Shown: one piece after another, positions 1 through 9,203 of the stretch
Layout of the letters: each line of letters starts with the position of its first letter
How positions within the stretch are numbered: the stretch's first letter is position 1
Assembly: GCF_900110115.1 (NCBI RefSeq)
Contig: NZ_FOCM01000001.1
Span: 62,001 to 126,000 of the forward strand
Length of the DNA stretch: 64,000 nt
Reading direction: 5' to 3'
From: Palleronia pelagia
GTDB lineage: Bacteria > Pseudomonadota > Alphaproteobacteria > Rhodobacterales > Rhodobacteraceae
Translations under genes and position numbers: made by a program
The notes under the pieces: generated by a model
Told to the model about the DNA's origin: nothing
Database searches by the model: none
The model's input: only the letters and a program-made list of their open reading frames with translations

Positions 1-95
1 TCGAACCGCACGCCGCCGTCGCCGTCCGACAACTCGCCCAGCCGGGCGAGCAGGGACTGCACTCGGTGGTTTTCGCCCGGCTCGGATTCGGTCAT
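1..95 (-). CDS. N-terminal fragment of an unidentified protein, cut by the window edge
   Basis: Only about 31 N-terminal residues are visible, beginning MTESEPGENHRVQSLLARLG, so the product cannot be identified with confidence. The spacing of hydrophobic residues after RVQSLLARL vaguely recalls the start of ExoD-type exopolysaccharide proteins, but this is weak. The ATG lies only five bases beyond the T-run of the prfC terminator and has no visible Shine-Dalgarno sequence. The true start may therefore be internal, for example the GTG at 60-62, or the gene may be leaderless. Confidence 0.4.
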   Translation of the reverse strand, partial: MTESEPGENHRVQSLLARLGELSDGDGGVRF

Positions 96-99
96 GTGG

Positions 100-127
100 C
101 AAAAACGCGCAGGCGCCCCGGCGCGTT
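100..127 (-). terminator. Rho-independent terminator of prfC
   Basis: On the minus strand the arms AACGCGC and GCGCGTT form a 7-bp stem around a 10-base GC-rich loop. The second arm runs into a TTTTT tract at 105-101. It starts nine bases beyond the prfC stop codon, where a transcription stop is expected. Confidence 0.75.
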
Positions 128-135
128 CCGATTGC

Positions 136-1743
136 CTAGACCATCATCTCTTTTGTCGCGGTCAGGTTGATGTCGGGATAGTCCCGCGCCACACGGTCGA
201 TGTCCCATTGCAGGCGCGTTAGGTAGACGAGGTCGCCGTCATTGTCGTGGGCGATGTGCTGCTTGTTGGCCTGCACGAATTTGTCCACCGCCGCGTCCGT
301 GCCCGACACCCAGCGGGCCGAGGTGAACTGCGAGCCCTCGAAGCGGACGGGCAGGCCGTATTCCAGCTCGATCCGGCTGGCCAGGACCTCGAACTGGAGC
401 GCGCCGACCACGCCCACGATGAACCCCGCGCCCATCATCGGCTTGAACACCTTGGCGGCGCCTTCCTCGGCGAACTGGCTCAGGGCCTTGTCCAGGTGCT
501 TGGCCTTCATCGGGTCGCCCGCGCGGCAGTTCTGCAGAAGCTCGGGCGCGAACGAGGGGATGCCGCTGACGCGCAGCGCCTCGCCTTCGGTCAGCGTGTC
601 GCCGATGCGCAGCTGCCCGTGGTTCGGGATGCCCATGATGTCGCCGGCCCAGGCCTCTTCGGCCAGCTCACGGTCGGAGGCCAGGAACAGCACGGGGTTC
701 GAGATCGCCATGGGCTTCTTCGAGCGCACATGGGTCAGCTTCATGCCGCGCTTGAAATGCCCCGACGCCATGCGGACGAAGGCCACGCGGTCGCGGTGCT
801 TGGGGTCCATGTTGGCCTGCACCTTGAAGACGAAGCCGGTGACCTTGTCCTCGTCGGGGCTGATCTGGCGCGGCTCGGCCTTCTGCGGCTGGGGCTGGGG
901 GCCGAAATCGCCGATCCCGGTCATCAGCTCCTTCACGCCGAAGCTGTTGATGGCGCTGCCGAACCAGATCGGCGTGAGCGTCCCGTCCAGAAGCGCCTGC
1001 TGGTCGAAGGCCGGAAGCAGCTCGCGCGCCATCTCGACCTCTTCGCGCAGCTGTTCCAGCAGGGCGGGGGGCACGTGATCGGCCATCTTCGGGTCGTCGA
1101 GGCCCTGCAGCCGGATGGTCTCGGCTACCTTGTTGCGGTCGGCCCGGTCCATGAGTTCCAGCCGGTCGTTCAGGATGTCGTAGCAGCCCAGGAAATCGCG
1201 GCCCTGGCCGATGGGCCAGCTGGCCGGCGTCACGTCGATGGCCAGGTTTTCCTGGATCTCGTCGATGATCTCGAACGTGTCGCGCGCCTCGCGGTCCATC
1301 TTGTTGCAGAAGGTCAGGATCGGCAGGTCGCGCAGGCGGCAGACCTCGAACAGCTTCTGGGTCTGGCTCTCCACGCCCTTGGCGCCGTCGATCACCATCA
1401 CCGCCGCGTCCACCGCGGTGAGCGTGCGATAGGTGTCTTCCGAGAAGTCGCTGTGGCCGGGCGTGTCCACCAGGTTGAAGCGGTAGGTGCCGAAATCGAA
1501 GGACATGGCCGAGGCCGAGACCGAGATGCCCCGGTCCTTTTCCATCTGCATGAAGTCCGAGCGCGTGCGCCGCGCCTCGCCCTTGGCGCGGACCTGTCCG
1601 GCCATCTGGATGGCGCCGCCATACAGCAGGAACTTCTCGGTCAGCGTGGTCTTGCCCGCGTCCGGGTGGCTGATGATGGCAAAGGTCCTGCGCCGCGCGA
1701 TCTCGGGCGGCAGGGGGGCGGCATTGTGCGAACGATCCAACAT
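136..1743 (-). CDS. prfC: Peptide chain release factor 3 (RF3)
   Basis: RF3 is a translational GTPase that recycles RF1 and RF2 from the ribosome after peptide release. The protein (535 aa from the chosen start) has every GTPase motif: a P-loop in SHPDAGKTTL, VDTPGHSDF as G3, and NKMD as G4. These are followed by the family's domains II and III, which include MGAGFIVGVVGALQFEVL. The length matches RF3 (about 530 aa) and is far shorter than EF-G. I took the ATG at 1743 (MLDRSHNAAPL) because family members begin close to this point. An upstream in-frame codon at 1779 would add 12 unconserved residues. A terminator lies just downstream and the gene appears to be transcribed alone. Confidence 0.95.
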   Translation of the reverse strand: MLDRSHNAAPLPPEIARRRTFAIISHPDAGKTTLTEKFLLYGGAIQMAGQVRAKGEARRTRSDFMQMEKDRGISVSASAMSFDFGTYRFNLVDTPGHSDFSEDTYRTLTAVDAAVMVIDGAKGVESQTQKLFEVCRLRDLPILTFCNKMDREARDTFEIIDEIQENLAIDVTPASWPIGQGRDFLGCYDILNDRLELMDRADRNKVAETIRLQGLDDPKMADHVPPALLEQLREEVEMARELLPAFDQQALLDGTLTPIWFGSAINSFGVKELMTGIGDFGPQPQPQKAEPRQISPDEDKVTGFVFKVQANMDPKHRDRVAFVRMASGHFKRGMKLTHVRSKKPMAISNPVLFLASDRELAEEAWAGDIMGIPNHGQLRIGDTLTEGEALRVSGIPSFAPELLQNCRAGDPMKAKHLDKALSQFAEEGAAKVFKPMMGAGFIVGVVGALQFEVLASRIELEYGLPVRFEGSQFTSARWVSGTDAAVDKFVQANKQHIAHDNDGDLVYLTRLQWDIDRVARDYPDINLTATKEMMV

Positions 1744-1829
1744 GGGCTGCGATATAGGCCGCGCGGGATTGGCACGCAATCGGGCGCGTTTCGTGGTATG
1801 CTGAACCCACCTGACGGGGAGGTGGACTC

Positions 1830-2204
1830 ATGGAACTGATGGCAGTTGCGAAACAGCTGGTCGAGCGGGTGCGCGATGGCGACGGCACCCGGCTGCTGGA
1901 CGAGATCTACGACGAGGATGCGCGCTCGATCGAGGCCTGGAGCCCCGAGGGGCAGGACCGGGAGACGCGCGGGCTGGACGCGCTGCGCGGCAAGCATGCC
2001 TGGTGGGACGAGCACATGGAGACCCACGCGATGGAGGTCGAGGGGCCGTTTCCCCACGGCCATGACAAGTTCGCGGTGATCTACCAGGTGGACGCCACCG
2101 ACCGGTCGAATGATCAGCGCTTCCAGATGCGCGAGGTCGCCGTCTACACGGTCGCGGACGGCAAGATCACGCGGGAAGAGTTCTTCTACGACAGGCCCGG
2201 CTGA
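1830..2204 (+). CDS. SnoaL-like / NTF2-fold protein
   Basis: This 124-residue protein looks like a SnoaL-like NTF2-fold member. It has an N-terminal helix with LLDEIYDEDARSIEAW, a central segment, and a beta-rich C-terminus ending MREVAVYTVADGKITREEFFYD, a pattern typical of the fold. Such proteins bind small ligands or act as isomerases or cyclases, and the substrate cannot be deduced here. GGGGAGGTG just upstream supports the ATG at 1830; MAVAKQ at 1839 is an alternative. Its stop codon directly abuts the stop of the convergent gene at 2205, with no bases between them. Confidence 0.75.
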   Translation: MELMAVAKQLVERVRDGDGTRLLDEIYDEDARSIEAWSPEGQDRETRGLDALRGKHAWWDEHMETHAMEVEGPFPHGHDKFAVIYQVDATDRSNDQRFQMREVAVYTVADGKITREEFFYDRPG

Positions 2205-2609
2205 TCAGAAGCGCAGCGTCATCGTGCGACGCCCGGACGGGCAGCAGCGCGGGTCGCCGTCCTGCAGCACGTACAGTTCCAGCAGCAGCCCTTCGGGCGC
2301 GGGGGTGACCGACGCGATGCCGCCGGTCAGGTCGAATTCGGCCGCGCGCACGAAGCCGTCGTCGCGGGCGACATAGGCGTAGTAGCCCAGGCTCACCGCG
2401 TTGCCGCCGGGAAAGGGATACGCCGCCTGCACCAGGTAATCGCCCGCCCCGTCCTGGTCGAAATCCCACGCCCACGCCTTCACGGTGTCCAGGGTCCTGC
2501 CCTCTGCCAGGTCGGCGCGGATCGCGGGCGGGGCCTCCACGCTCGGCAGGGATTGGGCGGCAACCGGTCCGGCGGCCACGAGCGCCAGTGCAAGGGCGCG
2601 GATCAGCAC
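2205..2609 (-). CDS. Small secreted protein of unknown function
   Basis: The 134-residue product begins with a typical signal peptide (MLIRALALALVAAGPVAAQS, cleavage probably after AAQ), so it should be periplasmic. The mature part contains an FDQDGAGDYLVQ segment resembling descriptions of calcium-dependent or FG-GAP-like turns, and a CC pair near the C-terminus (DGDPRCCPSG). I do not recognise a family. The start is a GTG overlapping the end of the upstream Hint-domain gene by seven bases, so the two are probably translated from one mRNA. Confidence 0.6.
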   Translation of the reverse strand: MLIRALALALVAAGPVAAQSLPSVEAPPAIRADLAEGRTLDTVKAWAWDFDQDGAGDYLVQAAYPFPGGNAVSLGYYAYVARDDGFVRAAEFDLTGGIASVTPAPEGLLLELYVLQDGDPRCCPSGRRTMTLRF

Positions 2610-3604
2610 GCCGAGGCGCGCCGCAGGGTGTCGACGGAAATCGGGGTGCGGGTGCCGTGCTCGTCCAGCTCGGCCGCGGGGGGCAGACCTTCGCCGGCAT
2701 GCGATGCCACGGCCTCGGGCAGGGCGTTGCGGGTGCGGGTGTCGACCAGCAGCGTCTCGGCGGCGATGCCCTCGGCATAGATGATCTCGTGCCGGTCGAA
2801 GAGCAGCTGGTAATACTCGACGAACCCGCCATCGGTGCGGGTCACGGTGTCGCCATTGACCAGGTATTTCGCCTTCACCAGCACCTCGGCCCGGCCGACG
2901 CCCGCGCGGTCCTGGCGCTGGTAGACGAATAGGCGGTGGTTGGGGCTGACGATCAGGTCGTTCTCGTTGTGCAGAACGCCCTTGGCGATGCGGATCGGGG
3001 CGAAGGCGCCGATGGCCCGCACGGTGCGTGTGCCGACCCAGCGCACCTGCTGCACGCCGTGGTCGCGGGTCAGGACCGGATCGCCCACGCGCAGCTTCTC
3101 GATGGGAACCTGGCGTCCGTTGGCCATGGTGATGTGGGTGCCGCGGGTGAAGGACACGCAGGCGGCCTCGGCAAAGCGGGCGGCGGCCGCGTCGCGGTCG
3201 ACGGTGACCAGCGTGTAGTCGCGGCGCGACGCCAATGGGGCCAGCGGGAACAGGTAGACCTGCGCGATGGTGCAGCGGTCGCGGTTCAGCTCGACAATGA
3301 CCAGCGTTTCGACCGCGGTACCGTCGGTGGACATGAACGTGGCCAGGCAGTCCAGGTGCAGATCCGCCCCGACCAGCCCCGCCTCGGTGCCCGGTGCCAC
3401 GACCATCTGGCCCGGACGGTGCGAGACCGACAGGCGCACCGGCTCGGCCCCGCGCATCAGGGCATAGGTGTCGCCCAGGATCAGGTCGTCGGCCACCGAA
3501 AGCGGGTCGCCCAGGTTGGCGCCGTCCACCGCGATGAACGACTGGGCGGGATAGATGACTAGGCTTTGCGCCGGATCCTGTTCGATCGCGGAAAGAAGGG
3601 TCAT
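2603..3604 (-). CDS. Hint-domain protein (intein/hedgehog-like fold)
   Basis: The 333-residue protein has an N-terminal beta-rich region of about 145 residues followed by a Hint module starting at Cys149 (CVSFTRGTHI). The module shows the usual order: GT-x-I, then VPIEKLRVGDPVLTRDHG, then QVRWVGTR, then a SPNHRLFV block with the conserved His. Such Hint2-type proteins are abundant in Rhodobacteraceae and are thought to be exported or self-processing, but their substrates are mostly unknown. The ATG at 3604 was chosen because upstream codons are low-complexity Arg-rich sequence. It is the first gene of a two-gene unit with the small secreted protein. Confidence 0.8.
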   Translation of the reverse strand: MTLLSAIEQDPAQSLVIYPAQSFIAVDGANLGDPLSVADDLILGDTYALMRGAEPVRLSVSHRPGQMVVAPGTEAGLVGADLHLDCLATFMSTDGTAVETLVIVELNRDRCTIAQVYLFPLAPLASRRDYTLVTVDRDAAAARFAEAACVSFTRGTHITMANGRQVPIEKLRVGDPVLTRDHGVQQVRWVGTRTVRAIGAFAPIRIAKGVLHNENDLIVSPNHRLFVYQRQDRAGVGRAEVLVKAKYLVNGDTVTRTDGGFVEYYQLLFDRHEIIYAEGIAAETLLVDTRTRNALPEAVASHAGEGLPPAAELDEHGTRTPISVDTLRRASAC

Positions 3605-3882
3605 GTGGAAACTCGTACTAGCAAGGCCCCGTTGCCCGCCGCGCAGCCCTGCGGCGACGGAAGTTCGGAGCCTGCCAACGCTACCCGATTTCGGCCCGTG
3701 CGACAATCGCGACGGGTCGGCGGGGTCATTTGGACGCGCGACCGGTTCGGCCTGGTAAACGAGGGAGCGTTTGCGCGCAGACTGTTTCGATACCGGACAC
3801 GCTCGTCCGGGTCTTTTGCAGTGGGCGGCACGCGGGCGCGGTGCTAAGTCACGGCCCGACACAATCGGGAAGGAGACACGGC

Positions 3883-4662
3883 ATGGATCTGGGAATTTCG
3901 GGCAAGCGCGCGCTGGTCACGGCGTCGTCCAAGGGGCTTGGGCTGGGCTGCGCCGAGGCGCTGGCCGAAGCGGGCTGCAACCTCGTGATGAACGCGCGCG
4001 GGGCCGAGGCGCTCGAGGCCGCGGCGGCACGCATCCGCGAGCGCTGGGGCGTCGAGGTCACCACCGTGGCCTGCGATGTCACCACGGCCGAAGGGCAGAA
4101 GCAGGTGCTGGACTCCGCGGGGCAGCCCGACATCCTGGTCACCAACGCCGGCGGCCCGCCCCCGGGCATGTGGACCGACTGGGACCGCGACGACTTCATC
4201 GCGGCGCTGGACGCCAACATGCTGACGCCCATCGCGCTGATGAAGGCCTGCGTGCCCGCAATGATGGAGCGGGGCTGGGGCCGCGTCGTCAACATCACCT
4301 CGGTCTCGGTCAAGGCACCCGTGCCGGTTCTGGGCCTGTCGAACAGCGCGCGCGCCGGCCTGACGGGATATGTCGCCGGCACTTCGCGCCAGGTGGCGGG
4401 CAAGGGCGTGACGATCAACAACCTCTTGCCCGGCATCCACGCGACCGACCGCGCCGATGCGCTGGACAAGGGCGTGGTCGAGAAGGAGGGCATCAGCTTC
4501 GACGAGGCGCGCGCGAACCGGCAGGCGACGATCCCAGCCGGTCGCTATGGCACGCCCGAGGAGTTCGGGCAGGCCTGTGCCTTCCTGTGCTCGGTCCATG
4601 CCGGGTTCATCGTCGGGCAGAACGTTCTGCTGGACGGCGGCGCGACCAACCTGTCCATGTGA
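3883..4662 (+). CDS. SDR-family protein with altered catalytic Tyr/Lys
   Basis: This is a 259-residue Rossmann-fold short-chain dehydrogenase/reductase relative. The cofactor motif TASSKGLGLG lies at residues 13-22, and an NAG motif (TNAGGPPPG) follows. The family's YxxxK catalytic pair is not present: the aligned stretch reads LSNSARAGLTG, placing Ser153 and Arg157 where Tyr and Lys are expected. I recall a subfamily of reductase-like SDRs with this LSNxxR pattern, so it is probably a natural variant and not a sequencing error. The substrate is unknown. AAGGAGACACGGC supports the ATG at 3883. It stands alone, 278 bases from the divergent Hint gene. Confidence 0.85.
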   Translation: MDLGISGKRALVTASSKGLGLGCAEALAEAGCNLVMNARGAEALEAAAARIRERWGVEVTTVACDVTTAEGQKQVLDSAGQPDILVTNAGGPPPGMWTDWDRDDFIAALDANMLTPIALMKACVPAMMERGWGRVVNITSVSVKAPVPVLGLSNSARAGLTGYVAGTSRQVAGKGVTINNLLPGIHATDRADALDKGVVEKEGISFDEARANRQATIPAGRYGTPEEFGQACAFLCSVHAGFIVGQNVLLDGGATNLSM

Positions 4663-4724
4663 TCGTCTTGATGGCGCGGGGCCGGGCTGCTAGCTGCACC
4701 TGACGAAACTTGTCGGACATCGCG

Positions 4725-5807
4725 ATGCCGCTTACGACTCTCCGCCTTCAGGTCGACGACCTGTGCTGCTCCTTCGACGGCCGGCAGGTGGTGAGCGATG
4801 TCACCCTGTCGGTTGCCGAAGGCCAGGTCATGTGCCTGCTGGGGCCGTCCGGCTGCGGCAAGTCCACCACCCTGCGGGCCATCGCCGGGGTCGAGATCCC
4901 CGACAGCGGGACGATCCGCATCGACGGCGCCCCGGTCTTCGGCCCCGAGGGCAGCGTGCCGCCCGAGCATCGCGGCGTCGGCTTGATCTTCCAGGATTTC
5001 GCCCTGTTCCCCCACCTGTCGGTGGCCGACAACGTGGCCTTCGGTCTGAAGGGCCGCAAGAAGGACAAGCGCGCCCGGGCCCATGCCCTGCTGGAGCGGG
5101 TCCATCTCGAGCGCTATCTCGACAGCTATCCGCACGAGCTGTCGGGCGGCGAACAGCAGCGGGTCGCTCTGGCCCGGGCCATCGCGCCGAAGCCCCGCGT
5201 CATGCTGATGGACGAGCCTTTCTCGGGCCTCGACAACCGGCTGCGCGACGGCATTCGGGACGAGACGCTGGCCCTGTTGAAGGAGGAAGGCACCGCCGTC
5301 CTGCTGGTCACGCACGAGCCGGAAGAGGCGATGCGCATGGCCGACGAGATCGCGCTGATGCGCGATGGGCGGATCGTGCAGCGCGGTGCGCCCTACAACG
5401 TCTACAACGCGCCGGCGGACCGGGCCGCCGCCGCCTTCTTCAGCGATATCAACGTGATCGAGGGCGAAGTTAACGGGGCGCTGACCGATACGCCCTTCGG
5501 CCAGTTCCTCGCCCCGGGCCAGCCCGACGGCACCAAGGTCGACATCGCCATTCGCCCCCAGCACGTGCGCATCGACTTCGATCGGGACGGTCGCGGGCCG
5601 AATCCCACGCCGCAGGACGGTACGCCCGCCCGAGCGGTGGTCGTGCGGTCGCGTTTCATCGGTAACGAAAGCCTTGTTGAATTCAGGCTGGACGCGACGG
5701 GCGGCAAGATGATCGCCACGGTGCCCTCGGTCTTCCTGCCCAAGCCGGGTACGCCGCTGTGGCTGATGATCCGCCGCGACCGCTGCTTCGTCTTCCCCCG
5801 CGCATGA
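4725..5807 (+). CDS. ABC transporter ATP-binding protein, FbpC/PotA-like
   Basis: This ATPase subunit of an importer has 360 residues. Walker A is GPSGCGKST (40-48), the Q-loop is in IFQDFALFPH, the signature LSGGEQQR is near 139, Walker B is in VMLMDEPFSGLD, and the switch His is in LLVTHEPEEA. After residue 240 comes a TOBE-type domain (IAIRPQHVRI, then SRFIGNESLVEFRL), typical of iron(III), polyamine or sulfate importers. No permease or binding-protein gene is nearby, so the partner must be encoded elsewhere. Neither possible start has a clear ribosome site; I prefer the ATG at 4725 over the in-frame TTG at 4710. The stop overlaps the next start (ATGA). Confidence 0.85.
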   Translation: MPLTTLRLQVDDLCCSFDGRQVVSDVTLSVAEGQVMCLLGPSGCGKSTTLRAIAGVEIPDSGTIRIDGAPVFGPEGSVPPEHRGVGLIFQDFALFPHLSVADNVAFGLKGRKKDKRARAHALLERVHLERYLDSYPHELSGGEQQRVALARAIAPKPRVMLMDEPFSGLDNRLRDGIRDETLALLKEEGTAVLLVTHEPEEAMRMADEIALMRDGRIVQRGAPYNVYNAPADRAAAAFFSDINVIEGEVNGALTDTPFGQFLAPGQPDGTKVDIAIRPQHVRIDFDRDGRGPNPTPQDGTPARAVVVRSRFIGNESLVEFRLDATGGKMIATVPSVFLPKPGTPLWLMIRRDRCFVFPRA

Positions 5808-6538
5808 GCAACGGCGTGCTGCTGCAGCGCCTTCCCGACGACGCGGTGGCCCATCCTTTGCCGGGGACGCGACCGATCGATCCCGACGACTGGCTGCGTG
5901 TGGATGAGGCCTATGCCGCGCAGATGGCCTTGCGCGACTCGTTGCTCGATGACCGCCCGCACCTGGTGCGCGACGTGCTGCCAGACGGCCGCGCAGCGGC
6001 GCGGGAGGCCTTGGCGCTGGTCGTGGACCACCTGTCGCGGCGGTCGGATTTCGAGGTCACGCAGGACACGGTCCGACGGCCCGACGGCAGGCGCGTTTCG
6101 CTGAACGACGACAATCCGCTGGGCACCATCGGCCGGTTGGTGCAGGAGGATCTGTGCATTCTTGCGCCATCGCCCGAGGGTCACCGCCTCGTCGGGGCGG
6201 TCCTGTGTTTTCCGTCGGCCTGGACGTTGGCGCAGAAGATGGGCCGCACGCTGGACGCCTTGCACGGCCCCGTGCCGGACTATCAAGGCGATGTCGCGCG
6301 GCGCGTTCAGCGGTTGTTCGACGGGGTACGGCCAGACCGGCCGCTGGTCCGGCACAATCTCCTGCATCACGACAGCGACGCGCTGTTCAATCCGCGGCTG
6401 GAATTCTCGCAAACACCGCGCGGGCCGGGCGACTCGCGGTTCAAGCGGGTCGAGCGGCAGGTGATCCTGCGGCTGCCCGAAACGGGACTGGTGGGCTTTT
6501 CGATCCACACCTACCTGGTCGCCGCGGCCGGGGGCTAG
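5804..6538 (+). CDS. DUF3445 / heme-dependent oxidative N-demethylase-like protein
   Basis: The 244-residue protein matches my recollection of DUF3445, the family of the heme-binding alpha subunit of heteromeric oxidative N-demethylases. Recognisable stretches are the N-terminal DPDDWLRVDEAYAAQMALRD, the central LVQEDLCIL, the PSAWTLAQKMGR segment, and the C-terminal LVRHNLLHHDSDALFNPRLE followed by RVERQVILRLP. The HNLLHHD segment offers candidate heme ligands. It overlaps the ABC ATPase gene by ATGA and is probably coupled to it. The genes for the other demethylase subunits are not nearby, so the substrate (a methylated amine in known cases) is uncertain. Confidence 0.75.
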   Translation: MSNGVLLQRLPDDAVAHPLPGTRPIDPDDWLRVDEAYAAQMALRDSLLDDRPHLVRDVLPDGRAAAREALALVVDHLSRRSDFEVTQDTVRRPDGRRVSLNDDNPLGTIGRLVQEDLCILAPSPEGHRLVGAVLCFPSAWTLAQKMGRTLDALHGPVPDYQGDVARRVQRLFDGVRPDRPLVRHNLLHHDSDALFNPRLEFSQTPRGPGDSRFKRVERQVILRLPETGLVGFSIHTYLVAAAGG

Positions 6539-6558
6539 CGGGGCCGCAAAGGCAGCTG

Positions 6559-7017
6559 TCAGTGCAGGAGTGCGCCGCGCATGGGTTCGGGGCTGATCCG
6601 GCCCGAGACGGGCAGGCGGCGGGGGATGTCCTGCAGGACAGCCCAGGTGAATTGCGTGGGACGCAGCACCTGGCTGGTGGGTTTCCACAGGATCGAAGCT
6701 GCGGACAGACGCATGCTGATCCGCCGCGCCAGTTCGTAGCAGAGTTGCCGCGCCACCAGGCCTTCGACGGTCTCGGCGGCCCGGACGGCGATAGCCACTT
6801 CCGATCCCTTGCCGAAAGCCGACGACTGAAGCTCGATGATGCCGTGATCCGTCTCGATCCGCATGCTCTCACCATCGAAGCCCAGATCCTGCGACAGGAT
6901 GCATACGTCGGCCTGACGAAGGCACCAGCATACGGGGCCCGAGATCGCGTAGAAATCGGGAGCCTTGCCGGGACCGAACCGGACTTTGGCCGTAATGACC
7001 TTTGGCTCGCGTGTCAT
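6559..7017 (-). CDS. Conserved-looking protein of unknown function
   Basis: The 152-residue protein has no signal peptide or membrane segment. It contains a cysteine-bearing N-terminal part (ISGPVCWCLRQADVCILSQ), a region suggestive of a beta sheet (MRIETDHGIIELQSSAFGKGSEVAIAV), and a helical C-terminal half. I do not recognise the family. GAGGAAACA precedes the ATG at 7017. It is transcribed leftward towards the convergent DUF3445 gene, 20 bases away. The upstream 219 bases to the glnA terminator are AT-richer than their surroundings and probably hold its promoter. Confidence 0.6.
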   Translation of the reverse strand: MTREPKVITAKVRFGPGKAPDFYAISGPVCWCLRQADVCILSQDLGFDGESMRIETDHGIIELQSSAFGKGSEVAIAVRAAETVEGLVARQLCYELARRISMRLSAASILWKPTSQVLRPTQFTWAVLQDIPRRLPVSGRISPEPMRGALLH

Positions 7018-7236
7018 TGTTTCCTCACTCGTAGTTCAAATGCCGATGGAGAAACACTGTTGGCCGATCACGGCGCGAAAAGGGCGGACGAGAGGTAAAT
7101 ACCGTCAAAAAACAAGATGGCTCAATCCGGCTTCGCGAAGCCGTGATGCCGTGATGCAGACCGTGTCACTCGGCCAATATCGCATCATACTATCGAATTA
7201 TCGGCTGGATGCCACTGCTAAGCCGGATTTCCTACG

Positions 7237-7264
7237 AAAAAGGGGCGCCGACGAACGGCGCCCC
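7237..7264 (-). terminator. Rho-independent terminator of glnA
   Basis: On the minus strand a perfect 8-bp stem, GGGGCGCC with GGCGCCCC, encloses a 7-base loop (GTTCGTC) and is followed directly by TTTTT. It lies 26 bases beyond the glnA stop codon. Confidence 0.92.
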
Positions 7265-7290
7265 TTCGATATGCTCGGCTGAGACCGGGG

Positions 7291-8697
7291 TCAGCAGCTG
7301 TAATACATCTTGAATTCCATCGGGTGCGGGCAGTGCTCGTAGGCGTAGATCTCTTCCCACTTCAGATCCATGTAGCCCTGGATCTGATCCTTGGTGAAGA
7401 CGTCGCCCGCGGTCAGGAAGTCCATGTCCTTCTCCAGTTCGTCCAGCGCTTCGCGCAGCGACGAGCAGACGGTCGGGATCTCGGCCAGCTCCTCGGGGGG
7501 CAGATCGTAGAGATCCTTGTCCATGGCTTCGCCCGGGTGGATCTTGTTCTTGATCCCGTCGATGCCGGCCATCAGCAGGGCGGCGAAGCACAGGTAGGGG
7601 TTCGCCGACGGATCGGGGAAACGGGCCTCGACGCGCTTGGCCTTGGGGCTTTCGGCCCACGGGATCCGGACGCAGCCCGAGCGGTTGCGGGCCGAGTAGG
7701 CGCGCAGCACGGGTGCCTCGAAACCGGGGATCAGGCGCTTGTAGCTGTTGGTCGACGGATTGGTGAAAGCGTTCAGCGCCTTCGCGTGCTTCAGGATGCC
7801 GCCGATGAAATACAGCGCCTCGTCGCTCAGGTCGGCGTACTTGTCACCGGCGAAGAGCGGCTTGCCGTCCTTCCAGATCGACATGTTCACGTGCATGCCG
7901 GTGCCGTTGTCGCCCGAGATGGGCTTGGGCATGAAGGTTGCCGACTTGCCATAGGCGTCGGCCACGTTGTGGATGACGTACTTGTACTTCTGCAGGTTGT
8001 CGGCCTGTTCGACCATGGTGCCGAAGATCAGCCCCAGCTCGTGCTGGCACGAAGCGACCTCGTGGTGGTGCTTGTCCACCTTCATGCCGATCCGCTTCAT
8101 GGTCGACAGCATCTCCGAGCGCAGGTCCTGCGCGTCGTCGACGGGGTTCACCGGGAAGTAACCGCCCTTGATGCCGGGGCGGTGGCCCATGTTGCCCATC
8201 TCGAAGTCCGCGTCGCTGTTCCACGCGCCGTCCTGGGCGTCGACCTCGTAGCTGACCTTGTTCATGGCCACCGAGTACTTGACGTTGTCGAACAGGAAGA
8301 ACTCGGCCTCGGGGCCGAAATAGGCGGTGTCGCCGATGCCGGACGAACGCAGGTATTCCTCGGCGTTGCGCGCGGTGCCGCGGGGGTCGCGGTCATAGCG
8401 TTCGCCGGTATCGGGCTCGACCACGGTGCAGTGCACGCAGATGGTCTTCTCCGCGTAGAACGGATCCATGTAGGCCGATCCCGCGTCGGGCATCAGTTTC
8501 ATGTCTGACTGCTCGATGGATTTCCAGCCGGCGATGGACGAGCCGTCGAACATGAAGCCGTCTTCGAGGAAGTCCTCGTCGACCTCGTGCGACATCACCG
8601 TAACGTGCTGCAACTTGCCTCGCGGGTCGGTGAAGCGGATGTCGACATATTCGATCTCTTCGTCCTTGATCTTCTGGACGAGTTCCTTGTTGTTCAT
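7291..8697 (-). CDS. glnA: Glutamine synthetase, type I (adenylylatable)
   Basis: Glutamine synthetase forms glutamine from glutamate, ammonia and ATP in the cytoplasm and is the main ammonium-assimilating enzyme. The 468-residue length matches the type I-beta dodecamer subunit. Visible motifs are the N-terminal FTDPRGKLQHVTV, MFDGSSIAGW, the ATP-binding KPISGDNGTGMHVN, and the C-terminal adenylylation loop KDLYDLPPEE with Tyr397. Activity should thus be reversibly adenylylated by GlnE under PII control. It follows glnB on the same strand after a 50-base gap, the usual alphaproteobacterial glnBA operon, and ends at a strong terminator. Confidence 0.98.
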   Translation of the reverse strand: MNNKELVQKIKDEEIEYVDIRFTDPRGKLQHVTVMSHEVDEDFLEDGFMFDGSSIAGWKSIEQSDMKLMPDAGSAYMDPFYAEKTICVHCTVVEPDTGERYDRDPRGTARNAEEYLRSSGIGDTAYFGPEAEFFLFDNVKYSVAMNKVSYEVDAQDGAWNSDADFEMGNMGHRPGIKGGYFPVNPVDDAQDLRSEMLSTMKRIGMKVDKHHHEVASCQHELGLIFGTMVEQADNLQKYKYVIHNVADAYGKSATFMPKPISGDNGTGMHVNMSIWKDGKPLFAGDKYADLSDEALYFIGGILKHAKALNAFTNPSTNSYKRLIPGFEAPVLRAYSARNRSGCVRIPWAESPKAKRVEARFPDPSANPYLCFAALLMAGIDGIKNKIHPGEAMDKDLYDLPPEELAEIPTVCSSLREALDELEKDMDFLTAGDVFTKDQIQGYMDLKWEEIYAYEHCPHPMEFKMYYSC

Positions 8698-8747
8698 GGA
8701 ATACCCTCTTTCCCTGATTGGACTGGTCTTGTCGGACGCGCGGCCGG

Positions 8748-9119
<372 letters not shown>

Positions 9120-9203
9120 TCAGACCACTTCCCGCGCCGGGCCTCAATTGGATAGGCTGGGGGCAAGGGCGGTCGCTGGGGGTCATTCCTAGGGCGTGCT
9201 GAA

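Noticed and set aside
247-1839. Long open frame (530 codons) on the plus strand opposite prfC
   Set aside because: It is antisense to a gene with full RF3 motifs, its translation is His/Gly/Arg-rich without domains, and open antisense frames are common in DNA of this GC content.
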